Assembly: GCF_025808395.1 (NCBI RefSeq)
Contig: NZ_CP075524.1
Coordinates: forward strand, 2,480,001-2,544,000
Direction: 5' to 3'
DNA: 64,000 nucleotides
From: Microcella sp.
GTDB taxonomy: Bacteria; Actinomycetota; Actinomycetes; Actinomycetales; Microbacteriaceae
Position numbers and translations under genes: made by a program. How positions within the stretch are numbered: position 1 is the stretch's first letter; the number at the start of each line of letters is the position of its first letter. Below are positions 8,402-16,510 of the stretch, in pieces. The notes under the pieces are model-generated. The model searched no databases. It was not told the DNA's origin and worked only from the letters and a program-made list of their open reading frames with translations.

Positions 8402-9106
8402 ATGTCGTGGAGTGTCATGACGCCGGATGCCACTGTGGTCACCGCGGGTCGATGGGTCGTGGTCGCGCCGTGGGCGAAAGCCGTGGTCGTGCGAGATGGG
8501 GTTCACACGTCGACCGAGGGGCCGGGCCGCTACCGTCGGCGTCGACGGTCGACGTGGCACGTGCTCGACCTGAGGCCCCGCGTGCTCGTCATTCCGACGC
8601 AAGAAGTGCTGACGGCCGATGGCGTGCAGGTTCGCCTCTCGCTCGTCGCTACCGCCCAGGTCATCGATCCGGTCGCGTGGATCTTCGCCTCTGCCTCGCC
8701 GTTCGAGACGATCTACGCCGCTCTGCAGGTGGCTCTGCGCAACCGTGTGGCGAACCTCGAACTTGCGGCGATCGCCCAGAGCAGAAGCACTCTGCTCGAC
8801 GGTGCCGATGACGAACTCGCCCCCACTCTGGCTGAGCTGGGTGCGACGGTCACGGGCATCACTCTCAAAGATGTCACGCTGCCGATGGAGGTGCGGGAAG
8901 CCATCGCCGAGACGGCCCTCGCCCGTCAACGGGGTCTGGCCGAGCTCGAGCGCGCGCGCTCCGAAGCCGCGGCCATGAGGAGTCTGGCGAACACGGCGAA
9001 GCTCCTCGCCGATCACCCGGCACTCATGGAGCTGCGGACCCTGAAGGCAGCCGCCGAGGGCGCGAACATCATCATTCACCGCGACGGCGTCGCGCGCCAC
9101 GACTAG
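8402..9106 (+). CDS. Slipin-like SPFH/Band 7 domain protein
   Basis: A 234-residue SPFH (stomatin/prohibitin) protein. ATG at 8402 is chosen because GAAGAGG ends 6 bases upstream; the longer open frame from 8240 would run through the structured RNA. The core is VVVRDGVHTSTEGPGRYRRR, LDLRPRVLVIPTQEVLTADG, and a coiled segment rich in Ala, Glu and Arg (LARQRGLAELERARSEAAAM). No N-terminal membrane helix is visible, unlike classical slipins. Slipin-like genes have been reported beside RtcB/Ro/Y-RNA RNA-repair loci. The position only 42 bases after the structured RNA suggests joint transcription. Confidence 0.8.
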   Translation: MSWSVMTPDATVVTAGRWVVVAPWAKAVVVRDGVHTSTEGPGRYRRRRRSTWHVLDLRPRVLVIPTQEVLTADGVQVRLSLVATAQVIDPVAWIFASASPFETIYAALQVALRNRVANLELAAIAQSRSTLLDGADDELAPTLAELGATVTGITLKDVTLPMEVREAIAETALARQRGLAELERARSEAAAMRSLANTAKLLADHPALMELRTLKAAAEGANIIIHRDGVARHD

Positions 9107-9130
9107 GCGGTCACGCGCGGCGGGCGTGGG

Positions 9131-10117
9131 ATGCTGGGCGCAATGAACGCGAACACCGGCCCGCGCGGCCTCACGCTCGTCGCGATCGCGGCCACTGTCG
9201 TCGCCGGCGTCGGCGTCGCCACGCAGAGCCGCATCAACGGCGAACTCGGCCAGCGGCTCGACGACGGCTTCACCGCTGCGCTCATCTCGTTCAGCAGCGG
9301 CTGGCTGATTCTGCTGATTGCGCTCGCCTTCTCGCCGAGAGGTCGATCGGGGCTTCGGCGGCTCGCCCTCGAAGTGCGTGAAGGCAGGCTCGCGTGGTGG
9401 GTGCTGACCGGTGGGCTTGCCGGGGCGTTCTTCGTGCTCGCGCAGGGCCTCGTTGCCGGCATCATCGGGGTCGCGATCTTCACGATCGCGATCGTCACGG
9501 GGCAGACCATCACGGGTCTCGTCGTCGATGCCACGGGTTTCGCCGGAGTACGGCGCACCGCCATCGGCCCCGCGCGGCTTCTCGGCGCCGTGCTCACTGT
9601 CGCTGCCGTGGGTGTCGCCGTGCTTCCGCGACTCGGCGGCGACGACTTCGCGGCCGCCGCGATCGTCTTGCCGTTGCTCGCGGGGCTCGCGGTCGGGCTG
9701 CAGCAGGGGTTCAACGGGCGGGTGCGCACCGAGTCGCGGTCGGCGCTCGCGGCGACGACCGTCAACTTCACCGTCGGCACAGCGGCACTCGCCGTGGCGA
9801 CGGCGGTGCACCTGGCGATCTCAGGCTTGCCCGAGGCTTTGCCGAGCAACCCGTTGCTCTACCTCGGCGGCGCGGTGGGCACGATCTTCATCGCCATTCA
9901 GAGCGTGGCCGTCACCCGCATCGGGGTGCTCGTGCTCGGGCTGTGCCTCGTGGCGGGTCAACTGGCGGGCTCGCTGCTGTTCGACGCCGTCGCGCCGCTC
10001 GGCCCGAGCTCGACGACGGCGACCGCGATCGCCGTGGTGCTGGCCTTCGCCGGGGTGCTCGTGGCGAGCATCCGGTGGCCGAAGCGAGACGGTGCGGCTA
10101 CTCGCTCTCGGGCGTGA
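9131..10117 (+). CDS. DMT-superfamily transporter, YdcZ/DUF606 tandem type
   Basis: A polytopic inner-membrane protein of 328 residues (324 if the second ATG at 9143 is used). Ten hydrophobic helices form two DUF606-like halves, each opening with a small-residue helix and a glutamine/Asn turn (ATQSRINGELG in the first, GLQQGFNGRVR in the second). Substrates of this family are mostly unknown. The 3' end overlaps the msrB 3' end by 20 bases on the other strand. Confidence 0.82.
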   Translation: MLGAMNANTGPRGLTLVAIAATVVAGVGVATQSRINGELGQRLDDGFTAALISFSSGWLILLIALAFSPRGRSGLRRLALEVREGRLAWWVLTGGLAGAFFVLAQGLVAGIIGVAIFTIAIVTGQTITGLVVDATGFAGVRRTAIGPARLLGAVLTVAAVGVAVLPRLGGDDFAAAAIVLPLLAGLAVGLQQGFNGRVRTESRSALAATTVNFTVGTAALAVATAVHLAISGLPEALPSNPLLYLGGAVGTIFIAIQSVAVTRIGVLVLGLCLVAGQLAGSLLFDAVAPLGPSSTTATAIAVVLAFAGVLVASIRWPKRDGAATRSRA

Positions 10118-10529
10118 AGTCGAGCGCGAGCGAGTTCATGCAGTAGCGATCGCCGGTGGGCGTGCCGAAGCCGTCAGGAAAGACGTGGCCCAGGTGCGAG
10201 CCGCACGAGGCGCAGCGCACTTCGGTGCGCACCATGCCGAGCGAGGTGTCTTCAATGAGTTCGACCGCTTCAGGCCGCACCGATTCGTAGAAGCTCGGCC
10301 AGCCGCAGCCCGAGTCGAACTTGGTGCCGGCCACGAAGAGTTCGGCGTTGCATGCGCCGCACGTGTAGATGCCGGCGCGGCTCTCGTCGAGCAGCTCACC
10401 CGTCCAGGCGCGCTCGGTGCCCGCCTGGCGCAGCACTTGGTAGCGTTCTTCGCCCAGCTCGGCCCGCCACTCTTCTTCGGTCTTCTGCACTTGGTAGCTC
10501 TTGCCGTCTGTTGCCGGTGTCTGGCTCAT
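10098..10529 (-). CDS. msrB: Peptide-methionine (R)-S-oxide reductase
   Basis: Reduces methionine-R-sulfoxide in proteins, using thioredoxin as donor. At 143 residues it is the usual single-domain size. Two CxxC pairs (CGAC near residue 59 and CASC near 108) bind structural zinc. GCGWPSFYESV forms the substrate pocket, and the catalytic Cys is in DRYCMNSLAL. The gene is divergent from the GNAT gene at 10585, sharing a 55-base promoter gap. Confidence 0.96.
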   Translation of the reverse strand: MSQTPATDGKSYQVQKTEEEWRAELGEERYQVLRQAGTERAWTGELLDESRAGIYTCGACNAELFVAGTKFDSGCGWPSFYESVRPEAVELIEDTSLGMVRTEVRCASCGSHLGHVFPDGFGTPTGDRYCMNSLALDFTPESE

Positions 10530-10584
10530 GGCCCCTCACTCCTCGCCCGAGGGCGGTTGGTCTCGCTCCATTAAACTCGCAACC

Positions 10585-11052
10585 GTGCCCGACTCTTCCC
10601 CGATTCGCAAAACCTGGAGCGAGCTCACGGTCGACGAGTTCTACGACATCGCCCGCGTGCGCACCGAGGTGTTCTATCTCGAGCAGCGCATCGACGACAT
10701 CGAGCTCGACGACGACGACCGACTCGAGTCGACCGAGCACTGGTGCATTCGCGACGATGCGGGGGTGGCGGCCTATCTGCGCGTCATCGTTCGTGAGTCG
10801 CCTCGAGAGGGTGATCGGGATGCTCGCCACCTGATCGGCCGCGTCGTCACTCGCGCCGACCGTCGCCGCCAGGGTCTCTCGCGCCGGCTGCTCGACGAGG
10901 TGATCGAGCGCCACGGGGCGCACCCGTTGGCGCTGCACGCCCAGGTGGCGGTCATGGCGGTCTATGCGGCCGTCGGGTTCGAGCCGTACGGCGAGCAGTA
11001 TCTCGAAGCGGGTATTCCGCACATCGGCATGTATCGGCCCTCGCAGGTCTAG
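10585..11052 (+). CDS. GNAT N-acetyltransferase, ElaA type
   Basis: A 155-residue acetyl-CoA-dependent transferase. The GTG at 10585 (protein MPDSSPIRKTWSEL) is preferred to the upstream in-frame ATG, which would overlap the msrB coding region. ElaA-like features are the early VRTEVFYLEQR segment, GRVVTRADRRRQGLSRRLL (acetyl-CoA pyrophosphate loop of the form RxxGxxR/S), LHAQVAVMAVYAAVGF, and the terminal GIPHIGMYR. The acceptor is unknown. Confidence 0.85.
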   Translation: MPDSSPIRKTWSELTVDEFYDIARVRTEVFYLEQRIDDIELDDDDRLESTEHWCIRDDAGVAAYLRVIVRESPREGDRDARHLIGRVVTRADRRRQGLSRRLLDEVIERHGAHPLALHAQVAVMAVYAAVGFEPYGEQYLEAGIPHIGMYRPSQV

Positions 11053-11066
11053 CCCTCGCCGACGTG

Positions 11067-11085
11067 TTAGGTTAGCCTTACTTCA
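11067..11085. promoter_or_regulatory. DtxR/IdeR iron box 1 upstream of HtaA-domain gene
   Basis: TTAGGTTAGCCTTACTTCA matches the DtxR consensus TTAGGTTAGCCTAACCTAA at 16 of 19 positions. It lies 51 bases before the TTG start of the heme-binding surface protein. The DtxR-family gene at 57406 is the likely regulator. Confidence 0.88.
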
Positions 11086-11092
11086 TCTACGA

Positions 11093-11111
11093 AGGTAAGG
11101 CTAGCCTTACT
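11093..11111. promoter_or_regulatory. DtxR/IdeR iron box 2 upstream of HtaA-domain gene
   Basis: A second site whose centre, GTAAGGCTAGCCTTAC (11095-11110), is a perfect 16-base palindrome. It is 26 bases downstream of box 1, about 2.5 helical turns centre to centre. A double site suggests tight iron repression. Confidence 0.8.
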
Positions 11112-11136
11112 CACCATTCTCACTCCAGGAGCCGCT

Positions 11137-13851
11137 TTGCTCATCGCAGCGCTGCGCCGACGCACCCCCGTGCTCGCGCTTGTCATCGCCCTCTCGACCG
11201 CCTTCGCCGTGCTGGCGTCGTCATTGCCGGCGTTCGGCACTGTCGAGCCCGACACCGCGGCCGTTGAGACCCACGAACAACCCACCGACATCGACAGTGA
11301 GGCCGCCGACCCCCTCGTCGACGATGCGCCCGTCAGCGATGGCGGGGTCGTCATGAGCGACACGCGGTCGAGCGCTGCTCGACTCGCCCCTGTCGCTGCG
11401 GGGGCTCCGACGATCTCGGTGTCGAAGACTGAGGGTCTGGTGTCGGGTGAGGTGATCACGGTGTCGGGTGAGAACTTCGGGCCGGTGCCGCCGGCGACGA
11501 CGGCGACGCGTTTTCCGCTGGCGGGCTCGTTCGGTGGTGTCTATGTCGTGTTCGGCTCGTATGCCGAGGTGTGGAAGCCCAGTGAGGGTGCCGGCAGTGC
11601 TGCGCGCAAGGCGGCTCCTGGTCAGACCCGGTGGGTGGTGAACCCTGAGAACGTGGCCACGATCGGCGGCGCGAACGCTGGCGGTGTCGCGATCGAGGCC
11701 GATGGTTCGTTCGAGGTCGAGTTGACGGTGACGGACGAGTTCGTCGGCATGCTCGAGAACGGCCGGCTCGGCGTCTACACCTTCCCCGGCGGGGGAGCGT
11801 CGTATGCACCGTTCGAGACCGAGACGCTGCTGGCCTTCGCCCCTCCCGCGCCGACGATCTCGGTGTCGAAGACTGAGGGTCTGGTGGCAGGCGAGGTCAT
11901 CACGGTGTCTGGTGAGAACTTCGGCCCGGTGCCGCCGGCGACGACGGCGACGCGTTTTCCACTGGCGGGTTCGTTCGGTGGTGTCTATGTCGTGTTCGGC
12001 TCGTATGCCGAGGTGTGGAAGCCCAGTGAGGGTGCCGGCAGTGCTGCGCGCAAGGCTGCCCCTGGTCAGACCCGGTGGGTGGTGAACCCTGAGAACGTGG
12101 CCACGATCGGCGGCGCGAATGCTGGTGGTGTCGCGATCGAGGCTGATGGTTCGTTCGAGGTCGAGTTGACGGTGACGGACGAGTTCGAGGGCATGCTCGA
12201 GAACGGCCGGCTCGGGGTCTACACCTTCCCCGGTGGGGGAGCGTCGTATGCACCATTCGAGACCGCCACGCTCGTCGAGTTCGCAGGCCCGGTGATCGAG
12301 CCCGAGCCCGAGCCCGAGCCCGAGGTGACGGTGCCCCCCGCCACGCCCACCCCGAGCGCCGGCACGCTTCGCTGGGGAGTCAAAGAGTCGTTCCGCAACT
12401 ACGTCACTGGCTCGATCGCACAAGGCACCATTCGTGTCTCTGGCGCCTCGAGCGACGGATCGGTCGTCGTGTTTCCGCAGACCTCTGCCACCGGCGCCAC
12501 CGACACAATCGCGTACGGCGGCTCTGTGCGCTACAGCGGGCACAGCGGTGCGCTCGATGTGACGATCGCTTCGCCCACCGTGCGCCTCGTCTCGAGCACT
12601 CGCGGTGAGCTGGTCGCCACGGTCAACGGCAGCCGCGTCACGCTCGCCACCCTTTCGCTCGCGAACGGCGCTCGTACGGTGCTGCCCGACGGTGCGGTGC
12701 GCTACTCGGGCGTGCCCGCTACGCTGACGGCGGCAGGCGCCCCTGCCTTCGCATACGGCGGCACGGCGTTCTACCCGGCCGGCACCGCGCTCGACGCGGT
12801 GACCTTCACGATCGGGGCGCCCTCGAGCGCGAGCGGCGCAGCGCGAGTCGTCAGCGCCTACACGGGCTCGAGCATCCCGACCACCCCACCGGCGAGCACC
12901 GGCGCCGAGCTGCAGGGCGATGACCCGAACTCCCTGCAGCCGGGCCAGCGCATCACGGTCTCGGCAGGCGGCTTCGCCGCCAACGAGACCGGCATCGCCG
13001 TCGTGATCTACAGCGAGCCTCTTGTGCTGAGCCAGTCGGTCACGGCCGATGCGTCGGGCGTCGCGACCTGGACGGGCACCCTGCCTGCCGATCTCGTGGG
13101 CGTGCACACGCTGACCCTGCAGGGCAGCGTCGACCGCGGCATCGTGGTCACCATTCGCGAGCTGGCGCAGACCGTCTCGCTGGCCGGTTCGTGTCTCGTG
13201 TCGGATGCTGAGCTCGAGTGGGGCTTCAAAGAAGCCTTCCGCGCCTACATCAGCGGCTCGATCGCGAACGGCGAGTGGCAGCTGCTCGAGGGCGCCGAGT
13301 ACGAGACTCCGAGCTTCGCCTTCGGCGGTGCCGGCGCCATCAACCCCCGCACGGGCGAAGGGCAGTTCGACTTCACCGGCGGCATCCGCTTCACGGGGCA
13401 CGGCGGCATTCTCGACACCACGGTGTCGAACCCGCGCGTCGTCATGATCGATGGCGACACCGCGCAGCTCGTGCTCGACGTCATCGGCACGACGCAAGAC
13501 GGTGTGGCGGTCGAGGCCGAGGGTGTGGTCTTCGGCGACATCGACCTCTCGGCCGCAGCGCGATCGGCCGATGACGGAGTGCTGACGATCACGGGTGCCC
13601 CTGTGACGCTCACCGCGACGGGTGCCGACGCCTTCGGCACCTACCCCGCAGGCGAAGAGTTCGACCCCATCACGATCACCGGCACGCTCGCCGACGACTG
13701 CGGCGACGAGCTCGTCGCCTCGCCCGAAGCGGAGGCACCGGCGACGAGTGATGGCGCGATCGAGTGGTGGGTGTGGGCGCTGCTCATCGCGGCAGTGCTC
13801 GCCGTCATCACCGTGGTCATCGTGATGCTGCGGCGCCGCGCCGCGGCCTGA
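11137..13851 (+). CDS. Cell-surface heme-binding protein with two HtaA domains
   Basis: Probable heme receptor outside the membrane, 904 residues. TTG start at 11137 is set by AGGAG 7 bases upstream. Order: signal peptide (1-36), short Asp/Glu region, two near-identical beta-sandwich repeats (91-238, 239-386), EPEPEPEP linker, HtaA domain 1 (about 405-585), an Ig-like segment (590-685), HtaA domain 2 (690-865), then a membrane helix and RRRAAA tail. Tyr422 in SFRNYVTGSIAQG and Tyr704 in AFRAYISGSIANG are at the position of the heme-ligand Tyr of corynebacterial HtaA. His in GHSGALD and GHGGILD is also kept. Two iron boxes precede it; hmuT is the next heme gene downstream, on the opposite strand. 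Confidence 0.9.
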   Translation: MLIAALRRRTPVLALVIALSTAFAVLASSLPAFGTVEPDTAAVETHEQPTDIDSEAADPLVDDAPVSDGGVVMSDTRSSAARLAPVAAGAPTISVSKTEGLVSGEVITVSGENFGPVPPATTATRFPLAGSFGGVYVVFGSYAEVWKPSEGAGSAARKAAPGQTRWVVNPENVATIGGANAGGVAIEADGSFEVELTVTDEFVGMLENGRLGVYTFPGGGASYAPFETETLLAFAPPAPTISVSKTEGLVAGEVITVSGENFGPVPPATTATRFPLAGSFGGVYVVFGSYAEVWKPSEGAGSAARKAAPGQTRWVVNPENVATIGGANAGGVAIEADGSFEVELTVTDEFEGMLENGRLGVYTFPGGGASYAPFETATLVEFAGPVIEPEPEPEPEVTVPPATPTPSAGTLRWGVKESFRNYVTGSIAQGTIRVSGASSDGSVVVFPQTSATGATDTIAYGGSVRYSGHSGALDVTIASPTVRLVSSTRGELVATVNGSRVTLATLSLANGARTVLPDGAVRYSGVPATLTAAGAPAFAYGGTAFYPAGTALDAVTFTIGAPSSASGAARVVSAYTGSSIPTTPPASTGAELQGDDPNSLQPGQRITVSAGGFAANETGIAVVIYSEPLVLSQSVTADASGVATWTGTLPADLVGVHTLTLQGSVDRGIVVTIRELAQTVSLAGSCLVSDAELEWGFKEAFRAYISGSIANGEWQLLEGAEYETPSFAFGGAGAINPRTGEGQFDFTGGIRFTGHGGILDTTVSNPRVVMIDGDTAQLVLDVIGTTQDGVAVEAEGVVFGDIDLSAAARSADDGVLTITGAPVTLTATGADAFGTYPAGEEFDPITITGTLADDCGDELVASPEAEAPATSDGAIEWWVWALLIAAVLAVITVVIVMLRRRAAA
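11407..12290 (+). repeat. Tandem intragenic duplication (2 x about 444 bp)
   Basis: Two successive 444-base units (11407-11850 and 11851 to about 12290) are almost identical in DNA and protein, both starting CCGACGATCTCGGTGTCG. Each codes for a 148-residue beta-rich module with VSGENFGPVPP, resembling bacterial Ig/neocarzinostatin-like sandwiches. The near identity implies recent duplication or gene conversion and makes copy number prone to change. Confidence 0.93.
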
Positions 13852-13860
13852 CTCGGCTTG

Positions 13861-13919
13861 CCTCAGCGGTGGAGGCTCGCGCTCGTGCCACAATGCGAAC
13901 GTGAGCTCCACCGCTGAGG
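13861..13919. promoter_or_regulatory. 14-bp perfect inverted repeat spanning the next gene's start
   Basis: CCTCAGCGGTGGAG (13861-13874) and CTCCACCGCTGAGG (13906-13919) are exact reverse complements around a 31-base loop holding the GTG start (13901). It begins 10 bases after the stop of the heme-binding gene. It could be a transcript-end hairpin or could control translation of the next gene; no T-run follows. Confidence 0.8.
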
Positions 13920-14218
13920 TGTATCGGCGGTTCGCCCGCGATCAGGCGCACCGGTCGAGTTTCGCCGTCTGGGCCGAGACCATCGCCGACGACTCCGACT
14001 GCCTCGCGCTCATCGACACGCTCGCCGAAGCCGAGCGCGAGCCCGCGATCGTGCTGTGGGCGGCGCGAGCTGCCGGGCTGCGTGAGAACGGCGAGATTCG
14101 CGCGTGGATCGAAGGCGAGTGGGATGCCGTGGCCGAGCTCGCGCACGAGCGCTGCGCGGCGCTCACGGTCGCCCGTCGTGCCGCGCTCGCGACCGCCGGT
14201 CAGCTCTCAGGAGCGTAG
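13901..14218 (+). CDS. Small protein resembling the N-terminus of DUF2332
   Basis: A 105-residue acidic/Ala-rich helical protein from GTG 13901. The opening VYRRFARDQAHRSSFAVWAETIA, followed by LIDTLAEAEREPAIVLWAARAAG, resembles the first 60 residues of DUF2332 proteins, but the rest of that domain (about 200 residues) is absent. It may be a short relative or a truncated copy. The stop lies inside the hmuT 3' end on the opposite strand (19 bases overlap). Confidence 0.5.
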   Translation: MSSTAEVYRRFARDQAHRSSFAVWAETIADDSDCLALIDTLAEAEREPAIVLWAARAAGLRENGEIRAWIEGEWDAVAELAHERCAALTVARRAALATAGQLSGA

Positions 14219-15327
14219 ATCGCTCGCGCCAGTGCATCGAGCACTGCAGGCGTGCGGGGGCCGAAGCTCAGAATCTCACCATCGGCCATGTCGACGAATC
14301 GGCGCAGCTCGCCCGCTCGGGTGAGGCCGATCGCGGGCTTCGCGGCGATGAGCGCGTCGACGCCGCCGACGCTCACGAGCCCGCCGGTCATGACGAGGAT
14401 CAGGTCGGGGTTCGCGGCGACGAGCGCCTCGTCGGTCATCGGCCGCAGGCCCTGCCAGCCGATCTCGCCGGCCACGTCGATGCCGCCGACGGCTTCGATG
14501 AGCTCGTCTGCTCCTGACTCTTCGCCGAACAGGTAGTAGATGCCCGAGGTGCCGCGCAGGTAGAGGAACATGATGCGCACGCGGTCGGCGGGGTCGCTCG
14601 GGCGGATCGACTCGATCTCGGCGATCACCTCGGCGAGCTCCGACTGCAGGCGTTCGGCGAGCAGGTCTCCGGTCTCGGGCGAGCCGAGAGCCGCCGCCAC
14701 TTGGCGGGCGAGCTCGCCGGGGGCGGCGAGCCCCGGTTCGGCATCCACGTAGACGACGGTGATGCCGGCCTCGCGCAGTTGCAGCACCACGTCGGTGGGC
14801 CCCACCGTGCCGTCGGTGATGACGAGGGTCGGGCGCAGTGCGAGCACGGCCTCGCTGCTGATGGCGTGGCCGCTGCTGGTGACGATGGGCAGGTCGGCCG
14901 CCTCGGCGAAGGTCGTCGAGACGTCGCGACCGATGACGTCGTCGCCGAACCCGAGGGCGAACACGGTGGCGGCGATCGAGCCGGCGATGTCGAGGGCGAG
15001 GATGCGGCTCGCGTCGGTGACGACCACCTCGCGATCGCCCGCGAGGTCGCGAGAGGTCACCGTGACAGGAAGCGATTGGGGCGGATCGTCGCTCACCGGG
15101 GTGATCGAGGCCGAGCCGAGCAGCGCCGTCGACGGCCCCGCGTAGTCGCGGGGCTGCTGCAGCACCTCGAGCTCGCTGAGCGGCACGCGGGGGCTGCTGC
15201 TCGTGGGCTCGACGAGCGGCGGCGCGGTCGACACGGCGCACCCGGTGAGCAGTGCCGCGGCGCTCAGCGTGGCGACGAGGCGCAGCAGCGGTCGCCGGTT
15301 CGTCGCACGGCGCGGCTGCAGGGTCAT
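14200..15327 (-). CDS. hmuT: Heme ABC transporter substrate-binding lipoprotein
   Basis: Periplasmic-type binding protein that would hand heme to an ABC permease. Arg-rich n-region, hydrophobic core and lipobox LLTGC near residue 26 show lipid anchoring. The body is a class III binding protein: SRILALDIAGSIAATVFALGFGDDVIGRD, then GHAISSEAVLALRPTLVITDGTVGP, LREAGITVVYV, and a long linking helix, ending near LDALARAIYAPES. The length of 375 residues fits actinobacterial HmuT. An iron box lies 32 bases upstream. The permease and ATPase (hmuU, hmuV) are not beside it, which is unusual. Confidence 0.87.
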   Translation of the reverse strand: MTLQPRRATNRRPLLRLVATLSAAALLTGCAVSTAPPLVEPTSSSPRVPLSELEVLQQPRDYAGPSTALLGSASITPVSDDPPQSLPVTVTSRDLAGDREVVVTDASRILALDIAGSIAATVFALGFGDDVIGRDVSTTFAEAADLPIVTSSGHAISSEAVLALRPTLVITDGTVGPTDVVLQLREAGITVVYVDAEPGLAAPGELARQVAAALGSPETGDLLAERLQSELAEVIAEIESIRPSDPADRVRIMFLYLRGTSGIYYLFGEESGADELIEAVGGIDVAGEIGWQGLRPMTDEALVAANPDLILVMTGGLVSVGGVDALIAAKPAIGLTRAGELRRFVDMADGEILSFGPRTPAVLDALARAIYAPES

Positions 15328-15359
15328 GAGGGTCCGGTGGAGTGAGAGAGCGGAAAGGG

Positions 15360-15378
15360 TTAGGTAAGCCTAACCACA
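15360..15378. promoter_or_regulatory. DtxR/IdeR iron box upstream of hmuT
   Basis: TTAGGTAAGCCTAACCACA matches 16 of 19 consensus positions; the centre GGTTAGGTAAGCCTAACC (15358-15375) is nearly palindromic. It sits 32 bases before the hmuT start, in the position expected for iron repression. Confidence 0.88.
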
Positions 15379-15486
15379 GCGGCTGGATGCGAGGTGCACA
15401 GAGGCGCGACCGAGCCCTTCCAGCCTCGCGCAGGCCCCGCGCGCCGCCCAGGGTCGAAGGTCCCGGCGTTCTACCCTGACATCACT

Positions 15487-15759
15487 ATGACGACTCGCCC
15501 CGAGGTGCTCGACGACCGCGCTCAGCGCGTGCTCGAGTTCGAGCGCCAGTGGTGGGGTCACAGCGGTGCGAAAGAGCAGCGCATTCGAGCCGAGTTCGGG
15601 TGGACTGCGGCCCGCTACTATCAAGTGCTGAACGCCGTGATCGACACCGCCGTCGCCGTGCGGTACGACCCCGTGCTCGTGGGTCGCCTGCGCGAGTTGC
15701 GCGATGACCGCGCAGAGCGGCGTCGCACGCGTCGACCCCCCGTCGACGGTGCTGCGTAG
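15487..15759 (+). CDS. DUF3263 family protein
   Basis: A 90-residue actinobacterial protein. The family signature is visible as RVLEFERQWWGHSGAKEQRIRAEFGWTAARYYQVLNAVID, an HTH-like arrangement in which the FGWTAARYYQ helix resembles a recognition helix, followed by a basic tail (RAERRRTRRP). It may be a small DNA-associated protein. The gene precedes a LytR_C protein by 41 bases, the common order in actinobacteria, and is divergent from hmuT. Confidence 0.87.
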   Translation: MTTRPEVLDDRAQRVLEFERQWWGHSGAKEQRIRAEFGWTAARYYQVLNAVIDTAVAVRYDPVLVGRLRELRDDRAERRRTRRPPVDGAA

Positions 15760-15800
15760 CGTCACCGCTCACCGTTCCCCGCTCGAGAGGCGTCACCACG

Positions 15801-16382
15801 ATGGCCGAGTTTGACCCCGATCGCTTCGACGACATCGCCGATGAACCGGGCCGCGTCGGTGCTCACCGTGCGCCTCGACCGCGGGGCCGCGGCTTCGTCA
15901 TGGTGGCCTGGGCGGCACTCGCGAGCGGCGCACTCGTCGTGGGCGGCCTCTATGGGCTCTCGCTCATCTCTGACAGCGTCTCGTTCGAGATTCCGGGGTT
16001 CGTCGCCGAGCCCGAACCAGAGCCCGAGAACACCGACGAGCCCGAGCCCGAGCCGACGGTCGACCCGATCACCGATCCGGCCCTCGCCGACCTTCCCGAA
16101 GGGTTCACGATCACCATCCTCAACGGCGCAGGAGTCGACGGCCTCGGCGAGACCGCGCGCGACCTGCTGACGGCGCCCGGATGGCCCGTCGGCACCGTCA
16201 CGGCGGCCGGCCAAGACGACCTCGCGCAGACGGTCGTCTTCTACTCGACCCCCGACCTCGAAGGCGTCGCCCGCGGCATGGCGGCGCTGCTCGGCGTCGG
16301 CGTGGTCGAGATCTCTGACGCCTTCCCCGGGGCGCCGATCACGATCGCGCTGGGCCTCGATTTCGCCGAGATCGCGCCCTGA
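15801..16382 (+). CDS. LytR_C-domain membrane protein
   Basis: A 193-residue single-pass protein. Residues 1-32 are cytosolic and charged, residues 33-55 form a membrane helix (MVAWAALASGALVVGGLYGL), residues 70-85 are an EPEPEP spacer, and the LytR C-terminal domain (LytR_C type, ITILNGAGVDGLGETARDLL onward) lies outside. LytR_C is found on LCP enzymes that attach polymers to peptidoglycan; here it stands alone. Together with DUF3263 it forms a conserved actinobacterial pair. Confidence 0.85.
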   Translation: MAEFDPDRFDDIADEPGRVGAHRAPRPRGRGFVMVAWAALASGALVVGGLYGLSLISDSVSFEIPGFVAEPEPEPENTDEPEPEPTVDPITDPALADLPEGFTITILNGAGVDGLGETARDLLTAPGWPVGTVTAAGQDDLAQTVVFYSTPDLEGVARGMAALLGVGVVEISDAFPGAPITIALGLDFAEIAP

Positions 16383-16463
16383 TCGCGCACCTCGATTTCG
16401 GGCCTGTTTCGGCTCAGTAACGAGTCATCGACGGAGTGCTTCCGACTCTGGCGCACGGGCTCC

Positions 16464-16483
16464 TCCGCGAGTACTCTCGCGGA
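16464..16483 (+). promoter_or_regulatory. 5'-leader hairpin before the cold-shock gene
   Basis: TCCGCGAG (16464-16471) and CTCGCGGA (16476-16483) form a perfect 8-bp hairpin with a TACT loop, 14 bases before the GAGGAG ribosome-binding site. Stable leaders are common on cold-shock mRNAs. Confidence 0.6.
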
Positions 16484-16510
16484 ATCCCCCTGCACTTGAG
16501 GAGCACCACC

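Noticed and set aside
8123..9811. 562-residue open frame on the minus strand
   Set aside because: It crosses the structured RNA, the SPFH gene and the transporter in antisense; composition is Arg/Gly/Asp-rich without motifs.
11221..13911. 896-residue open frame on the minus strand
   Set aside because: It is the complement of the HtaA-domain gene, rich in Arg and His as expected from GC-biased third positions; no domain or signal is visible.
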